DNA of 43,164 bases from an uncultured Bacteroidales bacterium (GCA_947253655.1 CAMYAE010000017.1:1-43164); one strand, 5' to 3'; positions 23,377 to 33,362 are shown, counted from the first letter of the stretch. Notes: generated by a model from the sequence alone, not told the origin. Numbers and translations are program-made.

Positions 23377-23658
23377 ATGAATCTCAGGGATTTCAAAAAA
23401 GACATCGAATATTTCGTGGGCGATTTCGTAGAAGATTGTTCGCTTTTCATCACGCTTAATCCTGACAAGGCTACGGATAAGGTGACTGCAATAGTAGAAG
23501 AGGCCGTCGATCTTTACAACGACATGAAAGACAAGGCCAATATGAAGATTGAGGGGAAAAAAGGACAATATTTTGCAGATCTTCGCAAAGAAATGTTCGA
23601 GAAAGTGGATGCTCTTTACGAGAGGCTCAGCGATATAGTCGCAAACAAGGATAAATAG
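23377..23658 (+). CDS. Conserved small acidic helical protein
   Basis: 93 residues, helical, with no signal or membrane segment: NLRDFKKDIEYFVGDFVEDC... and repeated Asp/Lys helices. Similar small proteins are known in Bacteroidales but no function is established. It has its own promoter and a strong terminator. Confidence 0.75.
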   Translation: MNLRDFKKDIEYFVGDFVEDCSLFITLNPDKATDKVTAIVEEAVDLYNDMKDKANMKIEGKKGQYFADLRKEMFEKVDALYERLSDIVANKDK

Positions 23659-23680
23659 TCCTGACATACATATATACAGT

Positions 23681-23707
23681 ACGTGCCGGCTTTCTGTCGG
23701 CACGTTT
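23681..23707 (+). terminator. Intrinsic terminator-like hairpin
   Basis: ACGTGCCGGC (23681-23690) pairs with GTCGGCACGT (23696-23705) with one wobble and loop TTTCT; T-rich sequence follows (TTGTTGTTG), a weaker tail than usual. Confidence 0.7.
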
Positions 23708-23848
23708 GTTGTTGATTTTCAGCAGCTGTAATACCTCTTTGTATGGATAAGATCAAGACTGTAATCATCGGTTTCGGCTATAGAGGGCAATACGAAGACA
23801 GATAAATCAATAGCTGAGGGACGCACGGTTTTATTGAAATAAAATTTG

Positions 23849-23856
23849 TATATTTG
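23849..23856 (+). promoter_or_regulatory. guaB operon promoter -7 box
   Basis: TATATTTG lies 20 bases before ATG 23876 of guaB. An in-frame TTG at 23846 overlaps this box, so it cannot be the start codon of this transcript. Confidence 0.6.
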
Positions 23857-23875
23857 CCCAAATAAACTTGTCACA

Positions 23876-25351
23876 ATGCAGAAATATGTAATGCCAGAGA
23901 TTCCGGAAGGACTCACCTTTGATGATGTATTGCTCGTCCCTGCACATTCTGAGGTTCTCCCCAGGGGTGTAGATGTATCCACAAAATTCACGAGAGAAAT
24001 CTCTCTCCAGACTCCGATAATATCGTCAGCAATGGATACCGTGACCGAGGCGGATCTTGCAATAGCCATGGCCCGTGCCGGCGGGATCGGTGTGATCCAC
24101 AAAAATATGCCTATCGAGGCACAGTGCGAGCAGGTGCGTAGGGTAAAACGTGCCGAGAACGGAATGATATATGATCCGGTCACAATAAGACCTTCTGCAA
24201 GTGTGGGCGATGCTCTTGCGATGATGAGCAAGCATCATATTGGAGGCATTCCCGTTACCGATGAAAACAATTTCCTTGTCGGAATTGTTACGAATAGGGA
24301 TTTGAGGTTTCAGGATAATATGAAACTCCTCATAAAGGACGTGATGACCTCTGAAAACCTTGTTACCGCCAAAAAGGGAATAAGCCTTGAGGAGGCGACT
24401 AAGATACTGATGAACAGCAAGGTGGAGAAACTTCCTGTGATCGACGAGGACGGCAAACTGGCCGGTCTGATTACATATAAGGACTTGGTGAAGATAAAGG
24501 ACAATCCGATAGCTTCAAAAGACAACAAAGGCCGTCTGCTTGTAGCGGCAGCCGTGGGTGTCAAGTCCGATACAATCGAAAGGATAGAGATGCTGGTGGC
24601 AGCCGGAGCCGATGCCGTTGTGGTGGATACAGCGCACGGGCATTCCGAGGGCGTTCTCGAAGTTATCAGAAAAACTTGCAAGACTTTCAATAAGTCCGAT
24701 GTTCAGATTGTGGCAGGCAATGTGGCTACGGGAGAGGGGGCAAAGGCTTTGGCTGATGCCGGAGTAGATGCCGTAAAAGTAGGCATAGGTCCCGGCTCAA
24801 TATGTACGACAAGGATTATAGCAGGAGTTGGCATGCCCCAACTGACAGCCGTAATGCTTTCCTCACAGGCACTTAAAGGCACCGGAGTCCCTGTCATTGC
24901 GGACGGAGGCATAAGATATTCCGGAGACATAATCAAGGCTCTTGCAGCCGGTGCAAGCACCATAATGGCCGGCTCTCTGTTTGCCGGCACTGAAGAGTCG
25001 CCGGGCGAGACAATTATTCTCAACGGCCGCAAGTTTAAGTCGTACAGGGGAATGGGCTCTCTTGAAGCTATGGAACACGGCTCCAAGGATCGCTATTTCC
25101 AGGATATGGAAGAAGACATTAAGAAGCTTGTTCCGGAAGGAATTGTCGCCCAGGTGCCTTACAAAGGGACTGTCGGCGAAGTCGTATACCAATTGGTAGG
25201 AGGCCTTAGAGCGGGCATGGGCTATGTCGGAGCAAAGGACCTTGCCCATTTGCGGGAGGCCAGGTTTGTACGCATAACCAATGCCGGTTTCCTGGAGAGT
25301 CATCCTCATGATGTAACCATTACAAAGGAAGCTCCGAATTATTCCAGATAA
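23876..25351 (+). CDS. guaB: Inosine-5'-monophosphate dehydrogenase
   Basis: The start is ATG 23876 (MQKYVMPEIPEGLTFDDVLL), giving 491 residues, the normal length. The TIM-barrel enzyme has an inserted CBS-domain pair (about 95-215), VGIGPGSICTTR with catalytic Cys310 and YRGMGSLEAM in the flap region. It oxidises IMP to XMP with NAD, the committed step to GMP. It heads an operon with three outer-membrane biogenesis genes spaced 5-15 bases apart. Confidence 0.96.
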   Translation: MQKYVMPEIPEGLTFDDVLLVPAHSEVLPRGVDVSTKFTREISLQTPIISSAMDTVTEADLAIAMARAGGIGVIHKNMPIEAQCEQVRRVKRAENGMIYDPVTIRPSASVGDALAMMSKHHIGGIPVTDENNFLVGIVTNRDLRFQDNMKLLIKDVMTSENLVTAKKGISLEEATKILMNSKVEKLPVIDEDGKLAGLITYKDLVKIKDNPIASKDNKGRLLVAAAVGVKSDTIERIEMLVAAGADAVVVDTAHGHSEGVLEVIRKTCKTFNKSDVQIVAGNVATGEGAKALADAGVDAVKVGIGPGSICTTRIIAGVGMPQLTAVMLSSQALKGTGVPVIADGGIRYSGDIIKALAAGASTIMAGSLFAGTEESPGETIILNGRKFKSYRGMGSLEAMEHGSKDRYFQDMEEDIKKLVPEGIVAQVPYKGTVGEVVYQLVGGLRAGMGYVGAKDLAHLREARFVRITNAGFLESHPHDVTITKEAPNYSR

Positions 25352-25356
25352 GAGAA

Positions 25357-26214
25357 TTGAGACGTACATTGAAAATAGTTGCCGTATTCGTCCTGCTGCC
25401 TGTCATGTTTTTGTCATCATGCAGGATGATATCCTCTTTTGTGCAGGATAATGAGGTCGTGGCAAAGGTCGGCAAGCATAAATTGTATGCATCGGAGCTT
25501 TCACGTTTCATCCCTGACGGAATTTCAGCGGTAGACAGTACAAAGCTGGCTCTCAGTTACATAAATACATGGACCACGGATCTGATTTTTATGGATACTG
25601 CTGAAAAAGAACTGTCTAAACAAGCGCGTGACGTTAGTGATGAGTTGGAGGATTATAAAAGGTCTTTGCTTAAATACAGATATGAGCAGCAGTACGTCAA
25701 TCAGAAACTCGATACATCCTTGACATCGGCACAGATTAAAGAGTATTATGATGCCCATCCGGATATGTTCACACTCAGCGCCCCGATAATCAAGGCACAT
25801 TTTATTAGGCTTCCCAAGGGATATGAACACACGACGGAACTGAAAAAGATGATAGCTTCAGTCGATGAGGGCAGTTACGGAGACAGCCTTGTGTTCTCGT
25901 CTGCAATAACTTATTCGGACTTTGACAAGAAGTGGGTGCCTGTTGTCTATGTCGCCAGAGAATGCGGCACGGAGGTATCAGAAGTGATTTCGGGAATTCG
26001 TAACAAATATTTTGAGAATGTGGACGCCAACGGCAACACCAATATCGTATATGTGTCGGATATGGTGAATTCCGGACAGGTGGCCCCTATTGATTACGTC
26101 AGTAACCAGATTAAAGATATATTGTTGAGTGTAAGAAAGCAAGACTTGCTTTCCGGATTGGAACGGGACTTGATAGAGAAGGCTCGTTCCAATGGCGATC
26201 TCGTCATATATTAG
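25357..26214 (+). CDS. PPIase-family (SurA-like) lipoprotein
   Basis: 285 residues from a TTG start 6 bases after the guaB stop; no ATG fits and a second TTG lies 12 bases on. A signal with lipobox LSSC precedes a parvulin/SurA-type N-terminal chaperone region (VAKVGKHKLYASELSRFIPDG). The catalytic parvulin core is not evident, so it is probably a chaperone-like homologue. The neighbouring surA and ostA-like genes suggest a part in outer-membrane protein folding. Confidence 0.8.
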   Translation: MRRTLKIVAVFVLLPVMFLSSCRMISSFVQDNEVVAKVGKHKLYASELSRFIPDGISAVDSTKLALSYINTWTTDLIFMDTAEKELSKQARDVSDELEDYKRSLLKYRYEQQYVNQKLDTSLTSAQIKEYYDAHPDMFTLSAPIIKAHFIRLPKGYEHTTELKKMIASVDEGSYGDSLVFSSAITYSDFDKKWVPVVYVARECGTEVSEVISGIRNKYFENVDANGNTNIVYVSDMVNSGQVAPIDYVSNQIKDILLSVRKQDLLSGLERDLIEKARSNGDLVIY

Positions 26215-26224
26215 CATAGATAAA

Positions 26225-27634
26225 ATGAGGAAAATTGTAACATTTATTACCGCTTCGGCGTTGGCGATCATGTCCTTGCCTTTGTCGGCGCAAAAATATC
26301 CTGCAGGTCTTATTGACAAGACAATAGCTGTAGTCGGCAATGAAATGGTGACTATCAGCCATTTGGAGCAGGAAATCAGAATTATGAGGGCAAGCGGAGG
26401 GTATTCAGACCAGAATATCAGATGCAACATGCTTGAGGGGATTATGGAATCAAAGCTGTTCCTGATGCAGGCTCGTGTGGACTCCCTTACCGTTAACCAG
26501 GAAATGGTGAACAGCCAGCTTAATTACAGGATTAATTCCACCCAGGCAGCACTCGGGGGCGAGGAGAATGTGGAAAAGTATTTCGGCAAGCCCCTTTACA
26601 AATTGCGCGATGAGTGGAAGAAAACCATGGAAGAGCAAAGTCTCACCCAACAGATGCAGGGGACGATAGCATCAAAAATCCCGGAACTTACTCCTCATGA
26701 CGTAAAAGAATATGTAAAGAAAACGCCGGTTGAGGATTTGCCGGAGATACCGATAAAATACCAGTTGAGCCAGATTTGCATATATCCCGACAGGGAGGCG
26801 GCCAACCTTGCTGTGAAAGAGAGGTTACTGAACCTAAGAGAAAGAATTATCAACGGGGAAAAATTCTCGACCTTGGCAAGGCTTTATTCAGAAGACCCCG
26901 GCTCGGCTTCGAGAGGCGGTGAACTTGGCATGATTTCCAAGGACCTGCTGTGGTCTTCTTTTTCAGATGCGGCGATGGCGTTGAAGCCGGGAATAATATC
27001 GCAGATAGTGGAGACTCCAGACGGTTTTCATATCATTGAAGTCCTTGAGAAGAACGGCAATATGTTCAATGCGAGGCATATACTGATGAAACCGAAATAT
27101 ACGATAGAAGACAGGGAGAAAGCATTCAAGACATTGGATAGCCTGAAGACTGAAATACAGGCAAAGGCCATGACCTTCTCTTTGGCGGCCAAGTTCTATT
27201 CGCAAGACCCTACCACAAGGACAAATGGCGGACAAATGGCCGATCCTTCCAGCGGCTCGTCCTATTTTGAAATAGACCAGCTGAAACCGGACGACTATGT
27301 CGCTATCAAGGATTTGAAAGAGGGGGAGATATCCGAGCCTTTCCAGTCTACCGATAATGAGGGTCGGCAGAATGCCAGGGCCAGATATATTGACGGCAGG
27401 ACTTGCTATAAAATCATTAAAGTGGATAAGATAGTGCCTGCCCACACTGCGTCTTTTGAAGAAGATTACAGCAGCTTGCTCGAAAACGCGAAAGATAACC
27501 TTGCACATAAGGCCATTGATGATTTCATCGAAGAAAAGATAAAGACGACATATATCTATATAGATCCGATTTTCAAAGATTGTCCTTTCAACAGGGCGGG
27601 ATTTGCGAAAATAGCATCAAGGGATTTCGAATAA
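26225..27634 (+). CDS. surA: SurA-like periplasmic peptidyl-prolyl isomerase
   Basis: The start at ATG 26225 (MRKIVTF) gives 469 residues with a signal peptide ending at LSA-Q. A SurA N-terminal chaperone region (IDKTIAVVGNEMVTISHLEQE) is followed by two parvulin domains, the first with FSTLARLYSEDPGSASRGGELGMI and DGFHIIEVLE, the second with NARHILMKP. It folds outer-membrane proteins in the periplasm. It is preceded at 10 bases by the related lipoprotein and followed by ostA-like. Confidence 0.92.
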   Translation: MRKIVTFITASALAIMSLPLSAQKYPAGLIDKTIAVVGNEMVTISHLEQEIRIMRASGGYSDQNIRCNMLEGIMESKLFLMQARVDSLTVNQEMVNSQLNYRINSTQAALGGEENVEKYFGKPLYKLRDEWKKTMEEQSLTQQMQGTIASKIPELTPHDVKEYVKKTPVEDLPEIPIKYQLSQICIYPDREAANLAVKERLLNLRERIINGEKFSTLARLYSEDPGSASRGGELGMISKDLLWSSFSDAAMALKPGIISQIVETPDGFHIIEVLEKNGNMFNARHILMKPKYTIEDREKAFKTLDSLKTEIQAKAMTFSLAAKFYSQDPTTRTNGGQMADPSSGSSYFEIDQLKPDDYVAIKDLKEGEISEPFQSTDNEGRQNARARYIDGRTCYKIIKVDKIVPAHTASFEEDYSSLLENAKDNLAHKAIDDFIEEKIKTTYIYIDPIFKDCPFNRAGFAKIASRDFE

Positions 27635-27649
27635 TATTTTCTCATAGCG

Positions 27650-30292
27650 GTGAAGCGGCTGTTTTTCTTAATATCGGCTTTGTTGTCCCCGTTGTATATA
27701 GCAGCACAGGGGTCGCGAGAGGATGTGGACTCTTTGGTAAGTCTTATCAGTGCCAAGTCTATGGAACTGATTGAGAAAGACGGTGTCAATTACAGAAAGG
27801 TTACCGGCCCGGCCAGATTTCTGCACAATAATACTTTTCTTATTTGTGACACAGCACTTTGGAATGTCAATTCCGAGGAGATAGATGCAATCGGCAATGT
27901 TAAAATTCTGCAGAACGAGACTGTCCTTACAAGCGACAACCTTAAGTATATAATACCTCTGAATTTAGCTCAGTTTCGAGGGACTCTTGTCCAATTGGAG
28001 GACAAAGACCATAATCTGTTAAGGACTAAGTATTTGGATTATAATACGAAAGACAGTGTTGCCTTGTTCCAAAACGGTGGGGCCTTGAAAGACAAGGAGG
28101 GGCAGATTATAGAGAGCCTCAACGGAACTTATGATTCCAAGATAAAGACATTCACATTTACCGATAATGTGAATATGTTCACTGACTCTATTTTCGTTAA
28201 AACCACAAGGTTGGAATACAATACCGATCGTAATGTAGCCACATTCGGCTATGCTACTGATGCTTGGAAAGAAGACAATATGCTTTCCTCAAATGCGGGC
28301 TGGTATGACAGGAACAGGGAAGTTTTCTTGTTTGACAAGAATGTCCACGGAATGACAGTGGACAAAGAGGGCTGGGCGGATTCTTTATATTTCCACAGAT
28401 TGACAAATGATGTGGAAATGATTGGAAATGTGCAGGTTAAGGACACGGTAAATAATGTGGATGCCCTTGCAGGCCATATTGTCTATGTCGACTCTTTGTC
28501 AAGAATCGTGCTGACCGTTGAGCCGGCCATTGTCGGCAGGACTGAAAATAAAGACAGTTCTGTCGACACCGTTTATTTTGGTGCCGATTCGTTGGTTTAT
28601 AAGACAATTCCGAGATATAAGATTGATTCGGCAGTTGTCGCTGCTGCTCGGACCAGGCTTGAAAACCTGTCGGCGGACGCAATAAATACCTATCGTAAGA
28701 AGGCAGCAGAAGAAGCTGCAAAGGCTGCTGAGGAGGCTGCCAAGAACGACCCTAACAAAATTGCTGAGGCGAGAAGCCGAGAAATCAAACATAAGAAAGC
28801 TGATATACAGAAGTCGCCTGAACAGCAGGGCGAGGAGAAAAAGAACACCGGACCTGATTTGCCGGACGGCAGAAATTCTTTGTCTGCCAGCAATTCATTG
28901 GCAGAGAAAGGCTCTCCGGCAACTCGCGATTCTTTGGCGATCCGCGACTCTCTTGCAGTCCGCGATTCCTTGGCTGCACGCAAATCATTGACAGTGAGGG
29001 ATTCGCTGACTGTCCGAGATTCTCTTGCAGTTAGCGACTCATTGGCTTCTTCTCCCAAGGACTCGACAAAAATAGGCTTCCTGACTGCGGTAAGAAATGC
29101 CAAGCTGTTCAGAAATGACATTCAGCTGTCTTGTGATTCCTTGGAGTATTCCGATATAGATTCATTGGTGCGTATGTTCAAACGACCATTGATATGGAAT
29201 GAGAAAGGCCGGCACCAGTATGCGGCAGACAGCCTGTATGCCGTTATCAAAAACGGAAAGATGCAGAAAGCCGACTTCCTCTCAAATGCCTTTGTCATAG
29301 TTCAGGAGCTTGACTCCATAAGCTATGATCAGATTAGAGGAGCCGAGATGCTGGCTTATTTCGATTCCACATCTGCATTGAGAAGATTCGATGTGCTCGG
29401 AGACGCTGCCGCCCTTTTCTATATCAAGGAGGACAGCACTTTTTCCACGGTCAATAAAAGTCAGGCGAAGATGCTCTATGCCGATTTTAAGGACGGGGAA
29501 ATACAGCATCTGAATTATTATCAGGAAGTTAAAAGCGATGCCTATCCTTTGGCACAGATGACTAAGGAGGACAAGGCTCTTAAAGGATTTGAGTGGCTGC
29601 CGGACAGGAGGCCTAAGAATCGCTACGAGATTACTACCTTGTCGCTGCGTGCATCGGAGAGAGGGGCTTATGTGAAACGGCCGAGAGCGACTTATGAGCA
29701 GACCGACATATATTTTCCGGGCTATATGGAAAATGTATATAAACAGATAGAGCAAAGGAAGGCAGCAGAGGCAAAAAGGGCTCGGGAAAGAGCCTTGAGG
29801 TCAGCGGATTCCGTTGATGTGACTGCGTCTCATCCAGAACTTGCGGACACCCTTAAGCCTCAGGTTGCCGATACTGTTGCTGTGCATCAGTCCGATACAA
29901 CGCACAGTGTTGCGGCTGTCGAAGATTCCGTTTCGACGGAGCTGGCTAATACTATGTCTAAAAAAGAGCTGAAAGCTGCCGAGAAAGCACGAAAGAAAGC
30001 TGAAAGGGAGGCGAAATGGTCCAGATTGGACAGCTTGGATGCTGCCAAGGCCCTTGCTGCCAAAGAGAAGAAAGCTGCCAGAATACGTGCGAGGAAGCTT
30101 GAGCTTATAAAGGCCGCAAAGCTTCAGGAGGAAAAGGATATGGCGAGGCTCGAGCGTTACAAGGCCCGACTTGAAAAGAAGAAAGAGCGTCTTGAAAAAA
30201 GGAAAGCCCGTCGAGAAGAAAAGAATCGCCGGAAAGGCAATGATACCGGCCGGGAGGCTATTCCAGACCGAATTTCTTCTTCAGACAATTGA
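27650..30292 (+). CDS. OstA-like (LptA/LptD N-domain) protein with repeat insert
   Basis: 880 residues from a GTG start 15 bases after surA. A signal peptide (MKRLFFLISALLSPLYIAAQ) is followed by OstA-type beta strands (AIGNVKILQNETVLTSDNLKY and related) and two more such blocks. An unusual insert holds seven hexapeptides of the type RDSLAV (residues 426-467), and the C-terminus is a long Lys/Arg/Glu-rich helix. The OstA fold carries lipopolysaccharide; this protein probably acts in LPS transport with the SurA pair. It overlaps tdh by 35 bases, tail to tail. Confidence 0.82.
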   Translation: MKRLFFLISALLSPLYIAAQGSREDVDSLVSLISAKSMELIEKDGVNYRKVTGPARFLHNNTFLICDTALWNVNSEEIDAIGNVKILQNETVLTSDNLKYIIPLNLAQFRGTLVQLEDKDHNLLRTKYLDYNTKDSVALFQNGGALKDKEGQIIESLNGTYDSKIKTFTFTDNVNMFTDSIFVKTTRLEYNTDRNVATFGYATDAWKEDNMLSSNAGWYDRNREVFLFDKNVHGMTVDKEGWADSLYFHRLTNDVEMIGNVQVKDTVNNVDALAGHIVYVDSLSRIVLTVEPAIVGRTENKDSSVDTVYFGADSLVYKTIPRYKIDSAVVAAARTRLENLSADAINTYRKKAAEEAAKAAEEAAKNDPNKIAEARSREIKHKKADIQKSPEQQGEEKKNTGPDLPDGRNSLSASNSLAEKGSPATRDSLAIRDSLAVRDSLAARKSLTVRDSLTVRDSLAVSDSLASSPKDSTKIGFLTAVRNAKLFRNDIQLSCDSLEYSDIDSLVRMFKRPLIWNEKGRHQYAADSLYAVIKNGKMQKADFLSNAFVIVQELDSISYDQIRGAEMLAYFDSTSALRRFDVLGDAAALFYIKEDSTFSTVNKSQAKMLYADFKDGEIQHLNYYQEVKSDAYPLAQMTKEDKALKGFEWLPDRRPKNRYEITTLSLRASERGAYVKRPRATYEQTDIYFPGYMENVYKQIEQRKAAEAKRARERALRSADSVDVTASHPELADTLKPQVADTVAVHQSDTTHSVAAVEDSVSTELANTMSKKELKAAEKARKKAEREAKWSRLDSLDAAKALAAKEKKAARIRARKLELIKAAKLQEEKDMARLERYKARLEKKKERLEKRKARREEKNRRKGNDTGREAIPDRISSSDN
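28925..29050 (+). repeat. Seven degenerate 18-bp repeats in the ostA-like gene
   Basis: Seven consecutive 18-base units encode RDSLAI, RDSLAV, RDSLAA, RKSLTV, RDSLTV, RDSLAV and SDSLAS. The DNA has drifted more than the protein, so the repeat is old or kept by selection on the peptide. Confidence 0.85.
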
Positions 30293-31217
30293 TCATATCC
30301 ACCGTCATCGTCTCCAAGTCAAATGACGGCTTCCAGTCCCATTCGGCCCTGGCACAGCTGTCATCCATTTTGTCCGGCCATGAATCAGCTATAGCCTGTC
30401 TTTGAGGGTCTATTTCGTATCTCATTCTGAAATCAGGTATATGCTCGCGAATTTTATTGTAGATGATTTCAGGATCGAAACTCATAGAGGCGATGTTGAA
30501 TGAATTGCGGTGCAAAAGCCTTGATGGATCGGCGTTCATGATGTCTACGGCAGCTTTCAGGGCATCAGGCATATACATCATATCCATATATGTCCCGGCC
30601 TTGATAGGGCAGACAAATTCTTCCCCTTTCACTGCAGCATAATATATTTCTACGGCATAGTCTGTGGTGCCTCCTCCGGGGAGTGTAACATTGGAAATCA
30701 GGCCGGGGAAGCGGACAGAACGGGTATCCACCCCATATTTATTGTGGTAATAGTCGCTAAGAAGCTCTGTAGCGACTTTAGTCACCCCATACATGCTTTT
30801 CGGCCTCTGGATTGTGTCCTGAGGTGTATTTGTGCGAGGCGTATCCGGCCCGAACGAGCCTATGGAACTTGGAGTGAACACCGCACAGCCGTGCTCTCTG
30901 GCGACTTCAAGAATATTGATAAGGCCGTTCATCTGAATATTCCACGCCAATAGCGGCTTTTTCTCAGCCACGGCAGACAGCAGTGCGGCTAAATTATATA
31001 TCGTGTCTATATTATATTTCTCAACGATACTTTTAATCTGAACTCCGTCCAAAACATCGGCAACCTCGGCAGGACCGCTCTCTAACAGAATCCCTTTCGG
31101 CTCCGAGCCATGAATATAGCCGGCAACCACATCGCCGTCAGGTATAAGATTTCTCAGTTTCATTGTCAGCTCCGAGCCGATCTGGCCTGTTGAGCCAATA
31201 ATAAGTACGTTTCTCAT
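30258..31217 (-). CDS. tdh: L-threonine 3-dehydrogenase, SDR type
   Basis: The start at ATG 31217 (MRNVLIIGSTGQIG) gives 319 residues. NAD-binding GSTGQIG (8-14), the catalytic Tyr143/Lys147 pair in YGVTK, SSIGSFGPDTPR and FPGLIS...GGGTTDYAVE are marks of the short-chain threonine dehydrogenases. It oxidises threonine to 2-amino-3-ketobutyrate. It is divergent from kbl, whose product handles that intermediate. Confidence 0.92.
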   Translation of the reverse strand: MRNVLIIGSTGQIGSELTMKLRNLIPDGDVVAGYIHGSEPKGILLESGPAEVADVLDGVQIKSIVEKYNIDTIYNLAALLSAVAEKKPLLAWNIQMNGLINILEVAREHGCAVFTPSSIGSFGPDTPRTNTPQDTIQRPKSMYGVTKVATELLSDYYHNKYGVDTRSVRFPGLISNVTLPGGGTTDYAVEIYYAAVKGEEFVCPIKAGTYMDMMYMPDALKAAVDIMNADPSRLLHRNSFNIASMSFDPEIIYNKIREHIPDFRMRYEIDPQRQAIADSWPDKMDDSCARAEWDWKPSFDLETMTVDMINCLKKKFGLE

Positions 31218-31339
31218 TTTTAGCGCCAATTGAATTATGTTGTGCGAAGTTAACCAAAAAATGAATAATTATGTAACAATTTTCAAGTATTTTGGTATTA
31301 TTTTATAAAAATTTATATGGAAATTATATTAAAAAAGAT

Positions 31340-31347
31340 TAAATTTG
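31340..31347 (+). promoter_or_regulatory. kbl promoter -7 box
   Basis: TAAATTTG lies 21 bases before the kbl ATG in the 150-base AT-rich region shared with tdh. A looser box (TAACTTCG, minus strand, near 31245) may serve tdh. Confidence 0.45.
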
Positions 31348-31367
31348 TATCAATCATATAATTAATC

Positions 31368-32558
31368 ATGTACGGTAAATTTCAAGAACATCTTCAGAAA
31401 GAGCTAACTTCTATAAAAGAAGCGGGGCTCTATAAAAATGAACGCAACATCGTATCCGCACAATCTGCGGAGATAGTCCTGGAAAATGGCTCCAAAGCCC
31501 TGAATTTCTGTGCGAACAACTATCTCGGACTTGCCGATTCCCCTCGCCTTATCAAGGCTGCCGAGGATGCCATGAAGACACACGGCTTCGGAATGTCTTC
31601 GGTGCGTTTTATTTGCGGCACACAGGATCTGCATAAGGAATTGGAGAAGTCTATATCGGAATTCTTCCATACGGAGGACACCATTCTGTATGCATCTTGT
31701 TTCGATGCCAACGGCGGCGTTTTCGAGCCTCTGCTGACGGCTGATGACGCAATTATATCTGACTCCCTGAACCACGCTTCAATTATCGACGGTGTCCGCC
31801 TGTGCAAGGCCCAGAGATACAGATATGCAAATGCCGATATGGAGGATCTTGAGCGTTGTCTGAAAGAAGCGCAGGCACAGAGATTCCGCATTATTTGCAC
31901 GGACGGTGTCTTCTCAATGGACGGCAATGTAGCTCCGATGGATAGGATATGCGAGCTTGCCGAGAAATACGATGCATTGGTAATGGTGGATGAGAGCCAT
32001 TCCGCCGGCGTCGTAGGAAAGACCGGCAGGGGAGTTGCGGAGCAGTTCAATTGCTACGGAAGGATTGATATTTTCACCGGGACCTTGGGTAAGGCTTTCG
32101 GGGGCACAGTAGGAGGATTTACCACAGGCCGTAAGGAGATTATCGACATGTTGCGTCAGCGCTCCCGTCCATATCTTTTCTCAAATTCATTGCCGCCTAT
32201 GATTGTGGCAGCCGGAATAGAAATGTTCAAAATATTGGACGAGAGCAACGAGCTGCATGACCGTCAGCAGGAAAATGTTCACTATTTCAGGGAAAAAATG
32301 ATTGCGGCAGGTTTTGACATCAAGCCGACACAGAGTGCAATCTGTGCGGTAATGCTCTATGATGCCAAACTTTCTCAGGAATTTGCTGCAAGAATGGCCG
32401 AAGAAGGTATTTTCGTTACAGGATTCTATTATCCCGTTGTTCCGAAAGGCCAGGCGAGAATAAGAGTTCAATTGTCTGCTGCACATAAGCGCGAGCATCT
32501 GGACAAGGCTATCGAAGCTTTTGTCAAGGTCGGAAAGGAACTGGACGTAATTAAATGA
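31368..32558 (+). CDS. kbl: 2-amino-3-ketobutyrate coenzyme A ligase (glycine C-acetyltransferase)
   Basis: 396 residues of the alpha-oxoamine synthase family, normal length. NFCANNYLGLADSP, SDSLNHASIIDG, VDESHSAG and the PLP lysine Lys242 in GTLGKAFGG are present. It splits 2-amino-3-ketobutyrate with CoA into glycine and acetyl-CoA. With the divergent tdh it forms the full threonine degradation route. It converges on tatC with a 3-base gap. Confidence 0.96.
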   Translation: MYGKFQEHLQKELTSIKEAGLYKNERNIVSAQSAEIVLENGSKALNFCANNYLGLADSPRLIKAAEDAMKTHGFGMSSVRFICGTQDLHKELEKSISEFFHTEDTILYASCFDANGGVFEPLLTADDAIISDSLNHASIIDGVRLCKAQRYRYANADMEDLERCLKEAQAQRFRIICTDGVFSMDGNVAPMDRICELAEKYDALVMVDESHSAGVVGKTGRGVAEQFNCYGRIDIFTGTLGKAFGGTVGGFTTGRKEIIDMLRQRSRPYLFSNSLPPMIVAAGIEMFKILDESNELHDRQQENVHYFREKMIAAGFDIKPTQSAICAVMLYDAKLSQEFAARMAEEGIFVTGFYYPVVPKGQARIRVQLSAAHKREHLDKAIEAFVKVGKELDVIK

Positions 32559-32561
32559 CAA

Positions 32562-33362
32562 TCAGTTCTTTACCACTTTGATTGACAATTCGTAGAGCAG
32601 GTATAGAGGTAAGAAGACTACCATTAAGGTAAAAGGATCTCCGGACGGAGTTATGACCGCTGCAAGTATTAGCAATACTACAACGGCATAACTCCTGTAT
32701 TTCCTCAGGAATGCCTTGTTGACAAGTCCTAATTTGGAAAGCACCCAGGCAAGCAGAGGCAGCTCAAACACAACTCCCATAACAAAGATGAGGAGCAGGA
32801 ACATGTTTATATAGGAATTCAGATTTATCTGGTTCTCTATTGAATGTCCGATGGTGTATTGTGTGAGAAATCTGAACGTTAGCGGAAACACTATGGAATA
32901 GCCTATAAGGCATCCTAAATAGAACATCCCCGTCCCGAACAGGAAGGCCGAGCTGACGTTGCGCTTTTCATTCGGCAACAGTGCAGGCCTTATAAACCTC
33001 CATATCTCATAAATAATATATGGGAAAGCGAGCACTACAGCAAGCCAGAAAGAAATGCTCAAGTGCGTCATGAATTGGGATGCCACATTGATGTTTATAA
33101 TATCTACGTGGAATGTGTCATCGGAAAAGTCGGGTCCCAGAGGGATTTGCCCTAAAGTGGCGAACAGTTTGTATAGGAAAAAATCGGAATTTGTGGGGCC
33201 TAATATGAATTTGTCAAAAATGTGCGGCATCACAATAAAGCATCCGATAAATGCTACAATGACTGCCCCAAGGATACGGAACAAAGACATTCTGAGGACA
33301 TCCAAGTGTCCCCAAAATGTCATTTCTTCCGAAGATTCTTTTTTAGCCGGAGTGTTGTCCAA
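32562..33362 (-). CDS. tatC: Sec-independent translocase subunit TatC
   Basis: 266 residues with six membrane helices. The N-terminal MTFWGHLDVLRMSLFRIL matches the TatC start (family pattern HL-ELR), and the FPYIIYEIWRFIRPAL loop with the conserved FxxPxL region is present. TatC recognises twin-arginine signals in the inner membrane. The gene is the last of a minus-strand cluster, 6 bases after tatA. Confidence 0.95.
   Translation of the reverse strand: MDNTPAKKESSEEMTFWGHLDVLRMSLFRILGAVIVAFIGCFIVMPHIFDKFILGPTNSDFFLYKLFATLGQIPLGPDFSDDTFHVDIININVASQFMTHLSISFWLAVVLAFPYIIYEIWRFIRPALLPNEKRNVSSAFLFGTGMFYLGCLIGYSIVFPLTFRFLTQYTIGHSIENQINLNSYINMFLLLIFVMGVVFELPLLAWVLSKLGLVNKAFLRKYRSYAVVVLLILAAVITPSGDPFTLMVVFLPLYLLYELSIKVVKN

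Noticed and set aside
23152..23703. 183-residue minus-strand frame
   Set aside because: It covers the end of the NlpC/P60 gene, the small conserved protein and a terminator in antisense, with no recognisable domain.
23846..23875. N-terminal extension of guaB from a TTG
   Set aside because: The extension overlaps the -7 promoter box, and the ATG at 23876 gives the normal family start.
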